A stretch of 64,000 nucleotides of DNA from Opisthocomus hoazin (GCF_030867145.1 NC_134426.1:9176001-9240000), one strand, 5' to 3'. Numbered from the stretch's first letter, positions 28,105 through 39,149 are shown. Numbers and translations are program-made. The notes: generated by a model not told the origin, from the sequence alone.

Positions 28105-31100
28105 CTGCAAAACATTTCAGACATTTTCCTCAAAACTGATTTTCAACAACTTATGAAACCTTTGTTTAAAGCAACCTCATTTCATTCCATTTACGGCTTT
28201 GACTACACAACAGACCTTCACTGTCTAGAACAAAAAGCACTGATGTTGCAGGGAACTACATGGTGTTTGTTTAAAATACTTTCTTCATCCTAAAGATCAT
28301 CTTAGCATTAAGATGTTGATACAATGCATCACATTAGTGTGATTAAAAGCTTTTTGCTATGTGCCTGAATTCCTGTGTTACCTTAAGTAACAAGAAACAG
28401 CTCTGTCCTCTTCCTTGATCACAAGTCCAGAGACAGATTTATTCAGAGTGCAGAGACATATATATTAGTTTTCTTAAAATCATTATACACACACACTTTT
28501 ATATTTAGCATCATTTTAATATATTGTATATACCAGGAGCTGGTTATGAGTATTACCAAGTTGATGGAAACCTTCAGTATCTTTAGAAGCCAGTTTCAAA
28601 GTACAGTAAAACATATTTTAAAGAAACAGATTCTTTGCACTGCTTATCACAGACTCTTAGCTAGTTAAAAAATATATTTCTGGCCATACGGCTACATGAA
28701 TTCATTAAGAAATGAATTTATTAGTGCAGAGTGGTACAGTACAGAGATAAATAAAGACAGCAAATGCACATTTACTTCTTAAGACAGAGGTAGAGTTAAA
28801 GCAGAACGTGTTTAGACAGAATTTATTGTAGTGTTTACATACATGATATTGTAGGCAGGAAGCGTGACCAAGTTCATATCACTATAATTACAAATGATGT
28901 TACTACAGCTCTTTTTAAAAAAATAAAAATTAGGTCTTGTCTTCAGATAAGTCCAGGCACATCAATGGGATTACCAGGTCTCACTTAGCCATGATTAACT
29001 GGCAGTAAATTACTGGAGAAAGATCCCATTTCAAGCGAGAGAGTGACTGCCACTGGCAACTCTGATGGGTGTGAAGCAGAAACGCATTTCATTAGAGGGA
29101 TTTGTGTGGAAAAAGTCAAAGTAGTTCCGTCATTCAACAGTCCTTCAGAAATTAAAGGTTGGAAACCAACTACTTTAAGAATGACAAGTGTACATTTTGC
29201 ATGCTTGCATATTTCTCAGCTAAGATACTCAGAACGGCAATGTTAATTTAGCAGGGGGAGTTTAAGCACATTCTTACAGTCTTCACCTTCCTCCACCATG
29301 CTGCATACGTCAGTGTTGCAGCTAGTCTGCATTCACTTGGGTATTTAGTACCTTCAGACCTGCACTTCTTGATCAGATAGGCAGCTTAGAAGCATCCCTA
29401 TCCTCACATCACACTTAACCTCTGCAAAAATGAGACAATATAGCACTTGAAATTTTAACTTTGCATATACAGAAAGGATATCACCCCAGAAAGGATATCA
29501 CCCCAGAAAGGATATCACCCCAGATGTTCAAAGAGAATGGACTCTAAAACAATCTCATTTCTTCTTACCTTCCAACCCTCTCAAATGACGGAAAGCCCAC
29601 AGGATAGCTGCGCTAGCAGAGGTGACCTCTCGCTATGAGGTGGCCATATGTGCACTCCTCCACCCATGAGCAAGCAGCAATGGAGACTGAGGAAGTGCAC
29701 TCACAGCAGCTTAGCAAACCCATCACGGAAAAGTAGCCTACAAGAGCTAGGTACAAACTTCAGGTGAAACAGCTTATCTGTTTGACCTGACAGAACAGTA
29801 TCAGTCCCTAGGTTTTGCAGGAGAAAACTTTTAACTGAAAACACTACAAAAAAAAGTTGATTCTGCAGACAAGCTATGGGATATTTATCACAGCCTCAGT
29901 TACCAAGTTGTGACCTGCAATACTAGAGGGTTAATCAAGGCACCTGATTTTATTGATGGCATACATCAATAAAACAGACCCGCTCTCTCGGACCGCACCG
30001 GCGCCGCACGCTCCCGAATTCTCAGAAGCAACTACATCAACCTGTCCAAAACCATTTTGTTCCATTGTTCCTCATAAGACAAACATCACTGAAAAATAAT
30101 ACAGAATACCAGAGATTAAAAATCACTGTGCTCAATTAGTCAAAACTTTCCAGTGATTGAGAGAGTAGTTCCTTGAAACTTGTTGACTATGCTAGCTTTA
30201 CTCATTGCATGGGAAAACTTGGAAGGTATTACTTGAAGAGCTGGTTACAAAGAAGATTACTCTGAGAATTAGCTAATGGATAACTCGGTTTCCTTTTTGC
30301 CAAGATACCATCGATGTGCAACACAAACTGGGTGTACTTTGGGACTGCTACAAGTGGAAGAACACACTTTGACTCTTAATGAACAATCCCATTTCTACCC
30401 AGGCCAGAGTCTCCACATACAAGACAAACGTGAAGACTGACAAGCAGGAATAAAAGACCTCAGGTGCCAATACAGTCTCCCTTTTACTACAGTGTTTACA
30501 TTAACATAATTCATGACTTCAAGCAATATAATAATATAATAAAAGCAGTCTTGCCTGTTTCTAGATGTGTATTAAAATATGCTCAATGCTAAAACTATTC
30601 TAGCAGATAAGAGAAGCAAGAAGAGTAGTACAGCAAAATATACATTTATGTTTTAAAACAATACCGTTTGTTCTAACTGTCATCAGAGCTTGGGAACGCG
30701 TTATTAGTTGTGCCTTTAAAATTGCACAAAATCTTTTCTGCCAAATCATAGAAACAAAGTTTATCAAAATTTAAAGGAGGAAAATCTACTCTGACTCATC
30801 CAGTGACGAGAAAATAGTAGAATAAATACAGTCCAGATGTCGACTTTCTAGAAGGGCAGCACACATTGGAAGAGTCCAGTAATCAACAGGATTTTCTGGC
30901 ATACGTACCAGTAAAGCTTCATACAGCACAGGAAGGTCGAAAGCTTGCAATACATTCCTTTTGCTAAAAAGCCTTTAAATCTAATAGTGATTTTCTTTTT
31001 TTTCCTCGAGAAAGTCTTTATGCAAGTTCTCATTCAAAAACAACGTTAATGGATATTATCATCCTAGTTCTCCTCTCCCTGGAGCTTACAAGTATGCCAA

Positions 31101-31697
31101 ATATTTCCTGCAGGACAGAGTGTTAGATAGCTCTGCTGCCATATACTATAAAACAATTAGAAGATTTAGGATTAAGTCCTTTTCATTTACAGAAATAATG
31201 ACATCTGCGTACTTTAGTTCTTTCCTAGGAGTGCAAACACACAGATTATAAAAATAAATTAAAATCTACCTCTATCAACCTGCCAAAAAAAGGTAAACTT
31301 TTAGTAACACTATGTACAATATTTATGGAATGGAGATTGTATCACGAAGCTAAAGATAAACTTTTTCAAAACCTTGTTTTAATATAACTCAATTAATATG
31401 TTACCATAAATTAAACAACCAAAACGCTTGGCTGAGATCCTAGCCTTACTTCAGTCAATGGCAGCTTTGCTAATGACTTCAGTAAGGTCGTAATTTCACC
31501 TGCTTTATTTCAGTCTCAATTCCACTACCAGTAGAAACAAAACCTTACCAGCCCGAATTCAAATGCTGTATCAACTCCAGCCAGGGGCTACGGCAAACAG
31601 CGCATCCAAGCAAGCAAACCGTCCTTAGCAATAGCCTCAAGCTGGAGGTACAAGGTTATTCCATCAATTAACTGAAGGATCTCTCCATTACAAACGA
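28105..31697 (-). other. AT-rich non-coding DNA upstream of the P-loop exon
   Basis: Probably MYH10 intron sequence, cut off by the satellite at 31698. I looked for the short exon that normally precedes the P-loop exon and for the first coding exons and did not find them. It contains a 17-bp minisatellite at 29473-29523 and a small GC-rich patch at about 29978-30025; otherwise nothing recognised. Confidence 0.55.
29473..29523 (+). repeat. 17-bp minisatellite, three perfect copies
   Basis: AAAGGATATCACCCCAG occurs three times head to tail without a mismatch (29473-29489, 29490-29506, 29507-29523). Confidence 0.95.
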
Positions 31698-31846
31698 CAG
31701 ATAGCTCGCAGCCAGAAAGAGCTAGCCTCGAAAGCTCTTGCTCAGCCTCATCTGCCCATGGCACTGCTCCCACAGAGGCACAGAGACTGGGGCTGCTTGC
31801 TTGTCTTGCCACCTTCAACATCAAATGTATATTTGGGGGTCCGTGC
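31698..31846 (+). repeat. Satellite monomer (left part) interrupted by the provirus
   Basis: Starts at CAGATAGCTCGCAGCCAGAAA and runs for about 149 bp of a standard monomer to ...GGGGGTCCGTGC, where the LTR begins. The same monomer resumes after the provirus at 38119 with CGTGCAAAGGGCCTC. Near-identical uninterrupted versions of this monomer exist in the array (for example near 42120-42160). Confidence 0.95.
31842..31846 (+). repeat. Target-site duplication, left copy (CGTGC)
   Basis: CGTGC directly flanks the LTR at 31842-31846 and again at 38119-38123. Uninterrupted satellite copies have a single CGTGC here, so it is a 5-bp target duplication made on integration. Confidence 0.9.
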
Positions 31847-32210
31847 TGTCGGGGCGATCAGCTAAGTCCTGCCCCGAGGGTCGCGAACCTGGAGAAGCGG
31901 CGGAAGAATGCAGCCGACTCAATGTGAGTGATAAGCAAGCTTCGTTTATTACAGTTTGGTTACACAATTTATAGAGTGATTAATTAGCTACCACATATTG
32001 CAAAGTTAGAGCTCATTATTGGCTAGCCAGCTAAATGTCAACTCCGCCCATACTCCCTCATTCTTCTCCAGCTGCATCTTGTTTTTCACTTTCTTGCTAA
32101 CCGCAGAGTTGATTTGTTAAATTCCTTGTTCTGTCAAGGACACCGTGTGCTAAGCTTAAAATGGATTTTCTACAACAAGCAATTCGGTCGAGCCTTGCCA
32201 TTCCCCCACA
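31847..32210 (-). repeat. 3' LTR of the provirus
   Basis: Runs from TGTCGGGG to CCCCCACA on the + strand (TG...CA ends on both strands), 364 bp. It contains the same AATAAA (31945-31950, minus), TATAAA (31968-31973, minus) and CCAAT elements as the 5' LTR. It lies next to the polypurine tract, which marks it as the 3' LTR. Confidence 0.97.
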
Positions 32211-32229
32211 CTTCCCCCTTTTTCTTTTT
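32211..32229 (-). promoter_or_regulatory. Polypurine tract
   Basis: Nineteen consecutive purines on the minus strand immediately before the 3' LTR. This is the plus-strand DNA primer site of retroviral reverse transcription. Confidence 0.92.
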
Positions 32230-32452
32230 GGGCAAGCCAGACTTGACCAACCACTGCATGCACCGTTTTCTTCACACACTTAATGGCTATCTCTACCCCT
32301 AAAATTAAAACTAAGATATATAATAGCGAGCGCAAACCTTCCTTGATTAACCCCTTCAGCCATATAGGAATATTCCCAAATAACCTTTCTAACCAGTCAT
32401 CCATGAACCCATGTTCCTGTTGGTAATTCGCTGTTGATCCAGTTCTCAATCT
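32212..32452 (-). pseudogene. env: env remnant (C-terminal transmembrane segment)
   Basis: Directly after the pol stop, in the same frame and without an early ATG. It reads MDDWLERLFGNIPIWLKGLI, then a hydrophobic stretch LLYILVLILGVEIAI and the basic KCVKKTV. This looks like the membrane-spanning end and cytoplasmic tail of a retroviral TM subunit. Surface subunit, fusion peptide and ectodomain are absent, so nearly all of env has been deleted. The family assignment rests on position and hydrophobicity, not on a search. Confidence 0.65.
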
Positions 32453-35070
32453 TCAGTTCTTCTCCTCATCCAATTGACACACCGGCCGAGTCCATCTGGC
32501 AGGTACCCACTTCGGGCCTACAGGAGTAATGACACACATATAACCTCTACCTATATACTGTACGGCAGCAGGGCCTAACCATTGTCCGGATTCTGGGTCT
32601 TTATACATCACCCGCATTTTGGGTAATTCTTTGGGAGCCGTTCCGGCATGTATTCTCACAGGGGGTTCCTGGTGTCCCTCAAATATACACAAATAATTAA
32701 GCACAAACAGCGTTTTGTTAACCCTCTCACTAATATCTGATACATCTCCAAATTTGTTTACGTAATCCTTTAAGGTTTGATTCATCCGCTCTACGATGGC
32801 CTGACCGGTAGGTGAATGCGGAATTCCTGTGACGTGCTGAATGCCCCATTGCTGAACAAACTTTCTAATCTTTTCACTTTTATATGCCGGGCCGTTATCT
32901 GTCTTTATCTGTTTTGGTAGACCCATAACGGCAAAACAACTAGTGAGGTGCCTGGCTACATGGATAGCTTTCTCCCCCCTTTGTGCAGTGGCCCAGACAA
33001 AGTGACTGAAGGTATCAATGGTGACATGTAAATATTTCTGTTGACCAAACGACGGGACATGCGTCACGTCCATTTGCCATATTTCATTCGGGCCGAGACC
33101 TCGTGGGTTGACCCCTATCCCTAAGCCAGGACCATGATGACTACACTGTGGGCATGTTCTCACGATACCTCTTGCTTCTTCTGTTGTGATACGAAATTGC
33201 TTTTGAAGGCCTCTAGCATTTTGGTGGAAAGCATTGTGTGATTCCCTAGCTTTCACAAACTCGTTAACTGGAGCGGTAATCATAACTAACTTATCTGCTC
33301 TTTGATTCCCTTCCCCAAGGCCAATGTCCCACATATGGCTCCGTATGTGTATGACTGCATAAGGGACCCTTCCCCCTCGTATTAGTGTATGTAGCTGGCG
33401 AAAGAGCTGCCCAAGTCTGGTATTTCTAACTTCTTTAATCTGTGCATCCTCAATTCTTTGCAGCACCCCGGCCACATACAGGGAGTCAGTCACTATATTA
33501 AGTCGGTTTTCTAGCCACTTCCCCAGGGCCCACACCACCGCAGCGAGTTCTAAGGTTTGTAGCGAATCGCCACTGGCTGCCTCCAACAAGTGGTGGTGCC
33601 ACTCATTGTTGACAAACCATGTGACTGCCGCCCTTTTTGACCTTTTTCCCGCATCGGTGAATACTGTTTGAGCCTCTTTCAAGGGGATTTCGCTGTACAG
33701 TGGCTGTTGAACCCATTCGTTATGACCGATCCATTGTACCAACGGTGATTTTAGGGGTGCTATTGCAATTTCCAGGCCTGTGGTCAATAATGCCTCACAA
33801 AATTCTGAGCTATTTGCCAAATACCAGTCAATGGCTTCCTTGTGCAGGGGAAGATATATTGTTTTAACCTCTTGCCCTGTAACCTGCCATATGCGTTTTC
33901 GCCCTTTCTTAATCAACTCCGCTACTGATTCTACCCTAGTCTGTATCGATTTTCTTGGCTGAAGTCTAGGAAAAACCCATTCTAACACCCGTATTTCCTC
34001 TTTCACGCCCTTGCCTTCACCCTCCACCTCCCCCTTTTTCCTTTTAAATTGCGATAGGGCTCCTAATAGATGAGAATTTGTTAAAAATACACAAAGGTCA
34101 ATAGGGAGGTCGGGGTCACGACGGTGAACGAAACGTGAGGCAATCTGGTCAGCAATTTGAGAGAGGATACGCTGCTGTTCCGACGTAAGTTACACCGGTG
34201 TAGTTGGGTCTGTCCCACGTAGTAACGGTCGAAGGCTGTCCAGCTGTGCGTTGGATATTCCGACGACAGGACGGATCCACTGGATGTCTCCCATCAGCCT
34301 TTGGGCGTCATGCAGTGTCTTGATTGACGTGTTGAGTTGCAGTTTTTGTGGGTGGATCTGAGAGTCAGAAATCTTCCAGCCTAGATATAGCCATGGCGCT
34401 TTCGTTTGAATTTTTTCAACAGCTATTATTAAGCCATTCTCTCTCAGTGTCGTATGTAATAGCTGAACTTGTTCGGCGCTGAACTCCGACTCCTGCGCGA
34501 GCAGGATATCATCCATATAATGATAAATTAACGTGTGTGGCCATAATTTCCTTAAGGGTTGTAGTGCATTGTCCACGTACAACTGGCACAGCGTGGGACT
34601 ATTTTTCATTCCTTGTGGTAATACTGTCCATTCAAAACGCTGTGCTGGCGTCTCTTTGTTAACAGAGGGCAAAGTAAACGCGAAGCGTTGCATATCTTGC
34701 TCGTGTAATGCAATAGTAAAAAAGCAATCTTTTAAGTCCACTATCAACAGTCTCCAATGCTCTGGTAACATAGCGGGGTTAGGTAGTCCTGGCTGCAGCG
34801 CTCCCATCGATTGCATTTGAGTGTTAACTGCCCTTAAGTCATGCACTAGCCTAAATTTCCCAGATTTCTTCTTGATCACAAAAATTGGGGTATTCCAAGG
34901 GCTTGTTGATAATCGCAGATGTTTTTGGTCTAATTGTTCTTGCACTATTTGATGAGCGGCGGCGAGGCTTTCCTGCCTTAACGGCCACTGCTCGACCCAC
35001 ACTGGATCATTTGTCATCCATTGCAAAGGGATCGGGAAAGCCCAGGCTGCAGTGACCGTTACTGAAAAAC
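32453..35070 (-). pseudogene. pol: pol: reverse transcriptase, RNase H and integrase, with one stop codon
   Basis: One reading frame from the pro/pol overlap to TGA at 32453-32455, broken only by an in-frame TAA at 34190-34192. Part 1 (35026-34193) is reverse transcriptase with LVHDLRAVN, LPQGMKNSP and the catalytic YMDD box. Part 2 (34189-32453) holds the connection, RNase H (VFTDAGKRSKRA, LQTLELAAVVWAL, IVTDSLYVAGV, GNQRADKL) and integrase. The integrase has an HHCC finger (HNAFH...CPQCSHHG), DVTHVP and TDNGPAYKS for the two Asp, and GQAIVERMNQTLK for the Glu. Catalytic residues of all three enzymes are visible. The stop falls between the RT thumb and the connection, so no full enzyme could be made. 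Confidence 0.93.
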
Positions 35071-35916
35071 CCTTTCGGTGGTTAACACTACTCCCAGCTG
35101 ATCAAGAACGTCTCTTCCAATTAGGCCATTCACTCCGTTCGGGAGAGGCATGATGGTGACTGGTACGGTTGCGTGTCTGTTGTCTATGGTTATCACAATA
35201 CGGTCTACGCTCCGTTGTACCGGAGTGTATCCTCCTACCCCTTCCACACCTCGCTCCATTGGTTTGGTAGGCCATGTTTTAGGCCAAAGCCTCTCCTCTA
35301 CAATAGTTAAATCAGCACCTGTGTCCAATAACAGTGATAGTTGAATTTGTTGACCCCGGGCTTCTAATGTAGCCACCGTGGCCGGTCGGCGGTTCATTGA
35401 CATGGTCAGGAATACTCCTGCTCCCGTTGAGCCAAATCCTCGGTCTTCCCGGGGGGTGACGTTCTTCGGAGGAATGTCCGCGGTCAGGTGCGGCAGCGGT
35501 ACCAACTGAGCAATTCTGCTGCCTGCTGGAATATGTATCGGCGGAAACGATGTCTGGACAATGATGTCAATAGTTCCAGTATAGTCGGCATCAATGCGTC
35601 CTGGGATGACCGTTAAACCCTTTAGGCTTGTTGACGAGCGACCAAGCAGCAACGCTCCACACGCTTGCTTGTTGATAGTCACGGGTCCCTTCGCATTGCT
35701 GGGTATTCGTTGGGGCTTTTGATCCAAGAGGGTGACAGCTACTGTCGTTGCCACATCCAATCCGAGGCTGCCGGCGGTTGCTGGCTGTAACTGGCTGCCG
35801 ATGTCGTTGCGGGCATTTGTAAGTTGGTGGCCGATTGCTGCACTGCTGGAGCGGCTACTTGTGTCGGGGCGCGACGGCTCGACGCGCTCATCCGTCCGTT
35901 TCCCGACTTGAGACAT
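35059..35916 (-). CDS. pro: pro: dUTPase fused to retroviral aspartic protease
   Basis: Uninterrupted 285-codon frame, entered by -1 frameshift from gag. The first two-thirds is a trimeric dUTPase domain (AGSLGLDVATT near residue 48, VIPGRIDADYTGTI with the catalytic Asp, AGSRIAQLVPLP). It hydrolyses dUTP to keep uracil out of viral DNA. The last third is the aspartic protease, with LLLDTGADLTIVEE around residues 193-206 and GLIGRDVLDQLGV near the end; it cleaves the Gag and Pol precursors. The dUTPase-PR order is characteristic of betaretroviruses and ERVK elements. No break is seen in this frame. Confidence 0.93.
   Translation of the reverse strand: MSQVGKRTDERVEPSRPDTSSRSSSAAIGHQLTNARNDIGSQLQPATAGSLGLDVATTVAVTLLDQKPQRIPSNAKGPVTINKQACGALLLGRSSTSLKGLTVIPGRIDADYTGTIDIIVQTSFPPIHIPAGSRIAQLVPLPHLTADIPPKNVTPREDRGFGSTGAGVFLTMSMNRRPATVATLEARGQQIQLSLLLDTGADLTIVEERLWPKTWPTKPMERGVEGVGGYTPVQRSVDRIVITIDNRHATVPVTIMPLPNGVNGLIGRDVLDQLGVVLTTERVFQ
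35065..35071 (-). promoter_or_regulatory. Candidate pro-pol frameshift heptamer (G GTT TTT)
   Basis: The pol frame is -1 relative to pro, and pro ends at TAA 35059-35061. The last slippery-looking stretch before it is GGTTTTT, read in the pro frame as G-GTT-TTT. It is not a perfect XXXYYYZ site but has the same kind of imperfect P-site as sites known in other betaretroviruses. The assignment is tentative. Confidence 0.4.
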
Positions 35917-37518
35917 ATCTCAGTATTGTGATTGTTCGTACGGCAGTTCTCACACCACACCCTGGTGGCTTGACAATTACGTCTCATATGTCCTTCTCGC
36001 CCACATCGGTAACACTTAAAGTTTCGTGGCGGCTTCAGTCGTGCCTCCGCAGCATTAACTCGAAGGGGTTGCAGAGCGGCGAACACTTGCTGTTGGATTT
36101 GCTGTCGGGCTGTGAAGGCCTGTTGTTGGGCTTGAAGGATATCGCTTCCTAACTGTTTCATAGCCTCGACCAACATAGCTTGTGGTCCTACCGGTACCCT
36201 ACTCATTCTATCCAACATTAGCTCTACTGTGGCATCAGCGGGTAAAGAACTTATGATGTTTCTAGTTTGAGTATTCGAATTCTGAATAACACACTGCCTC
36301 AGCAAAGCTGCCCTCATCCATTCCGGTACATCTGACTGTTCTATGGCACTAGTGAGGCGATCAATAAAGCGAGCAAAAGTTTCCTCCCTTCCTTGCTTAA
36401 TGCCCATATAGGAAGGCGAGGGCTGTGCGGTTTTAACGTGTTCAAGAGCAGCTCTAGCCGTACGCATAGCCTCCAAGCATCGCTGCGGCCCCATCTGCAG
36501 TTGTGCCCTGATTGTGACAAAAGGACCTGCCCCCATCAGTTGTTCTACTGTTACGCCTCGCAGCGGATCGCCCTGCTCCCGCGGCGTTTGAGCGGACGCT
36601 TCACAATATCGCTGCCAATGGGCCTGCCACAACAATAACTGCGACTGAGTCATAATCATTCGCGTAATAACCTTAATATCCTCAGGACAAAGCACAGCAC
36701 CCCCCCATATATAATTCAACATCTGCTTAGATGGCTCGCCGTGCAAACCTGATTCATTCACCGTGTTCCGTAACTGTGACAACAATTTCCAGCCTAACGG
36801 AGCATGATTACCATGATAATCCCCATGCGCATCTTCTTCAAACGCTACCGGAAAGGCCAAGGGGAGAAATTCCCCTGCCTCAGACGCTTCGTCTGCCACC
36901 TTCCTCCAATTAATACCCATCGGTCTCCTACAGGTCCCACTATCCTTTCCCGTTTCTTTATTCCCTTGCTCCCCCTTTCCTTGCTCCATCCCTTGCTGCT
37001 CCACCTTCCGCCCTATCCCTAACTCCTTTTCTTCCTCAGCCTCTTGATTGTTACTAGACCCCTCCATCGTCACCTTCACTTTTTCCCAGCACGGAGGCTC
37101 CGGGACCTTACTCGTGCTAAATAACCAGGCATTGTCTCCAGGGGGTGCCGTGGTTCCACTAGAAAACGAGGAACATCCCGCCTCCGGCGGGGGGGGCTGA
37201 CGGCTCTACCTTTTCCAACTTCTGAGTAACAACGGCCGCAAGGTTTTTCTCAACTTTATACCTCTTAATGCAATTGATAACCTCCCGCCACGGCTTCATT
37301 AACTTTTTACCTATCTTGTCATCATCAATCACCATATCCCATAACACGTCTCCAAAATCCCTCCACTCCTTCTCCTCAAATAACGAATCTGGAGTCTTAA
37401 AAAACCCCTTGAGCTTACCGGTTGCCACTAGTCCCGCTAGCTGTTTAATACAACCAAGCTCTACTCCCCGCTTTTCTAAAAAGCGCTGTAATAACTCTAG
37501 GGCTACTTCCTTATCCAT
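35739..37518 (-). pseudogene. gag: gag: matrix, capsid and nucleocapsid, with one frame change
   Basis: The start ATG is at 37516-37518, about 236 nt after the 5' LTR. The first frame (to 37159) encodes the matrix domain (MDKEVALELLQRFLEKRGVE, FEEKEWRDFGDVLWDMV) and ends in a PSAPP late-domain-like motif. The second frame (upstream of 37079 to 35739) encodes p12/capsid with the major homology region (IKQGREETFARFIDRL) and two CCHC zinc knuckles (CYRCGREGHMRRNC, CENCRTNNHNTEIC). The frames part at or near a run of eight G on the + strand (37189-37196), so a one-base change in this homopolymer is the likely cause. A sequencing error there would look the same. Confidence 0.9.
35898..35904 (-). 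promoter_or_regulatory. Gag-pro -1 ribosomal frameshift site (GGGAAAC)
   Basis: Minus-strand GGGAAAC lies in the gag frame as G-GGA-AAC, downstream of the second zinc knuckle. Slipping back one base at this point enters exactly the pro frame (phase checked by coordinates modulo 3). GGGAAAC is a classical slippery heptamer of betaretroviruses. A downstream pseudoknot was not modelled. Confidence 0.9.
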
Positions 37519-37734
37519 ACCTTTAACAATAAGCCTTTATCCTTTAACAACAATTAAAAACATATACCTGCCGAAGCGATATCATTGCAGCCCTTAACCT
37601 GTAGCCCTTGCGGTGGCGAGCGTACGCAAAATCACGTAGTCAGGCTCCTAAGTCGACACACCACAGCGCAGTGTTCGGTCGCTTCTGCCCCCTGCTCGCT
37701 GCTCCCAGTGCCCCGCTCCTTGCCGCTGCTCCAG

Positions 37735-37752
37735 GTCCCTGTTCGGGCGCCA
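37735..37752 (-). promoter_or_regulatory. Primer-binding site, tRNA-Lys type
   Basis: The minus strand reads TGGCGCCCGAACAGGGAC, a perfect 18-nt match to the binding site for tRNA-Lys3 as I know it. It starts two bases after the 5' LTR. It makes this an ERVK in the literal sense. Confidence 0.95.
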
Positions 37753-37754
37753 AA

Positions 37755-38118
37755 TGTCGGGGCGATCGGCTAAGTCCTGCCCCGAGGGTCGTGAACCTGG
37801 AGAAGCGGCGGAAGAATGCAGCCGACTCAATGTGAGTGATAAGCAAGCTTCGTTTATTACAGTTTGGTTACACAATTTATAGAGTGATTAATTAGCTACC
37901 ACATATTGCAAAGTTAGAGCTCATTATTGGCTAGCCAGCTAAATGTCAACTCCGCCCATACTCCCTCATTCTTCTCCAGCTGCAACTTGTTTTTCACATT
38001 CTTGCTAACCGCAGAGTTGATTTGTTAAATTCCTTGTTCTGTCAAGGACACCGTGTGCTAAGCTTAAAATGGATTTTCTACAACAAGCAATTCGGTCGAG
38101 CCTTGCCATCCCCCCACA
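37755..38118 (-). promoter_or_regulatory. 5' LTR with core promoter
   Basis: 364 bp, TG...CA. On the minus strand it has CCAAT (37926-37930), TATAAA (37876-37881) and AATAAA (37853-37858) in the order and spacing of a retroviral U3-R. The promoter elements appear intact. It differs from the 3' LTR at five positions (A/G, C/T, T/A, T/A, T/C). Confidence 0.95.
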
Positions 38119-38123
38119 CGTGC
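38119..38123 (+). repeat. Target-site duplication, right copy (CGTGC)
   Basis: Second copy of the CGTGC flanking the provirus; the interrupted satellite monomer continues directly from it. Confidence 0.9.
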
Positions 38124-39149
38124 AAAGGGCCTCTAGCAGCCCTGCTCTGAAAATGCGAACGTCTGCAGATAGCTCGCAGCCAGAAAGAGCTAGTCTGGAA
38201 AGCTGTTGCTCAGCCTCATCTGCCCATGGCACTGCTCGCACAGAGGCACAGAGACTGGGGCTACTTGCTTGTCTTGCCTCCTCAAACTTGAAACTTAACT
38301 TTGGGGGTCCCTGCAGGGGGCCTGCTGGAGCCTTGCTCCGAAAATGCGAATGTCTGCAGATAGCTGGCAGACAGAAAGAGCTAGCCTGGAAAGCAGTTGA
38401 TCACCTTCATCTGCCCATGGCACTGCTCGCAGAGAGGCAGAGAGACTGAGGCTGCTTGCTTGTCTTGCCCCTTAAACTTCAAATGTAGATAAGGTGGTCC
38501 GTGCTGGGCGCCTCCGTCAGCCCTGCTGTGAAAATGCGAAAGTGTGCAGATAGCTCGCAGCCAGAAAGAGCTAGCCTGGAAAGCTGTTGCTCAGCCTCAT
38601 CTGCCCATGGCACTGCTCGCAGAGAGGCACAGAGACTGGGGCTGGTTCCTTGTCTTTCCACCTCAAAATTCAAATGTAGCTAAGGTGGTCCGTGCAGAGG
38701 GCTACTGCGGCGCTGCTCCGAAAATGCGAACGTCTGCAGATAGCTCGCAGCCAGAAAGAGCTAGCCTGGAAAGCTCTTGCTCAGCCTCATCTGCCCATGG
38801 CACTGCTCGCAGAGAGGCACAGAGACTGGGGCTGCTTGCTTCTCTTTCCCCCTCAAACTTCAAACGTAAATTAGGTTGTCCTTGCAGGGGGCCTGCAGCA
38901 GACCTGCTCTGAAAATGCGAACGTCTGCAGATAGCTCGCAGCCAGAAAGAGCTAGCCTGGAAAGCTGTTGCTCAGCCTCATCTGCCCATGGTACTGCTCG
39001 CACAGAGGCACAGAGACTGGGGCTGCTTGCTTGTCTTGCCTCCTCAAACTTCAAACGTAACTTTGGGGATCCCTGCAGGGGGCCTGCTGGAGCCTTGCTC
39101 CGAAAATGCGAACGTCTGCAGATAGCTGGCAGCCAGAAAGAGCTAGCCT

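Larger units (their letters stand above)
31847..38118 (-). mobile_element. ERVK-type (betaretrovirus-like) provirus, env-deleted
   Basis: Complete 6.27-kb insertion in minus orientation: two 364-bp LTRs, tRNA-Lys primer-binding site, gag, dUTPase-protease, reverse transcriptase/RNase H/integrase, a short env remnant and a polypurine tract. Gag-pro and pro-pol each need a -1 shift, the arrangement of betaretroviruses. Four features stop it encoding a virus: a frame change in gag, a stop codon in pol, loss of almost all of env, and fixed damage in the host copy. The two LTRs differ at 5 of 364 positions by my count, so the insertion is fairly recent. It sits inside a satellite monomer. Confidence 0.97.

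Noticed and set aside
31588..31824. A 78-codon minus-strand frame crossing the satellite edge
   Set aside because: It is the satellite's usual minus-strand open frame extended by chance into the flank.
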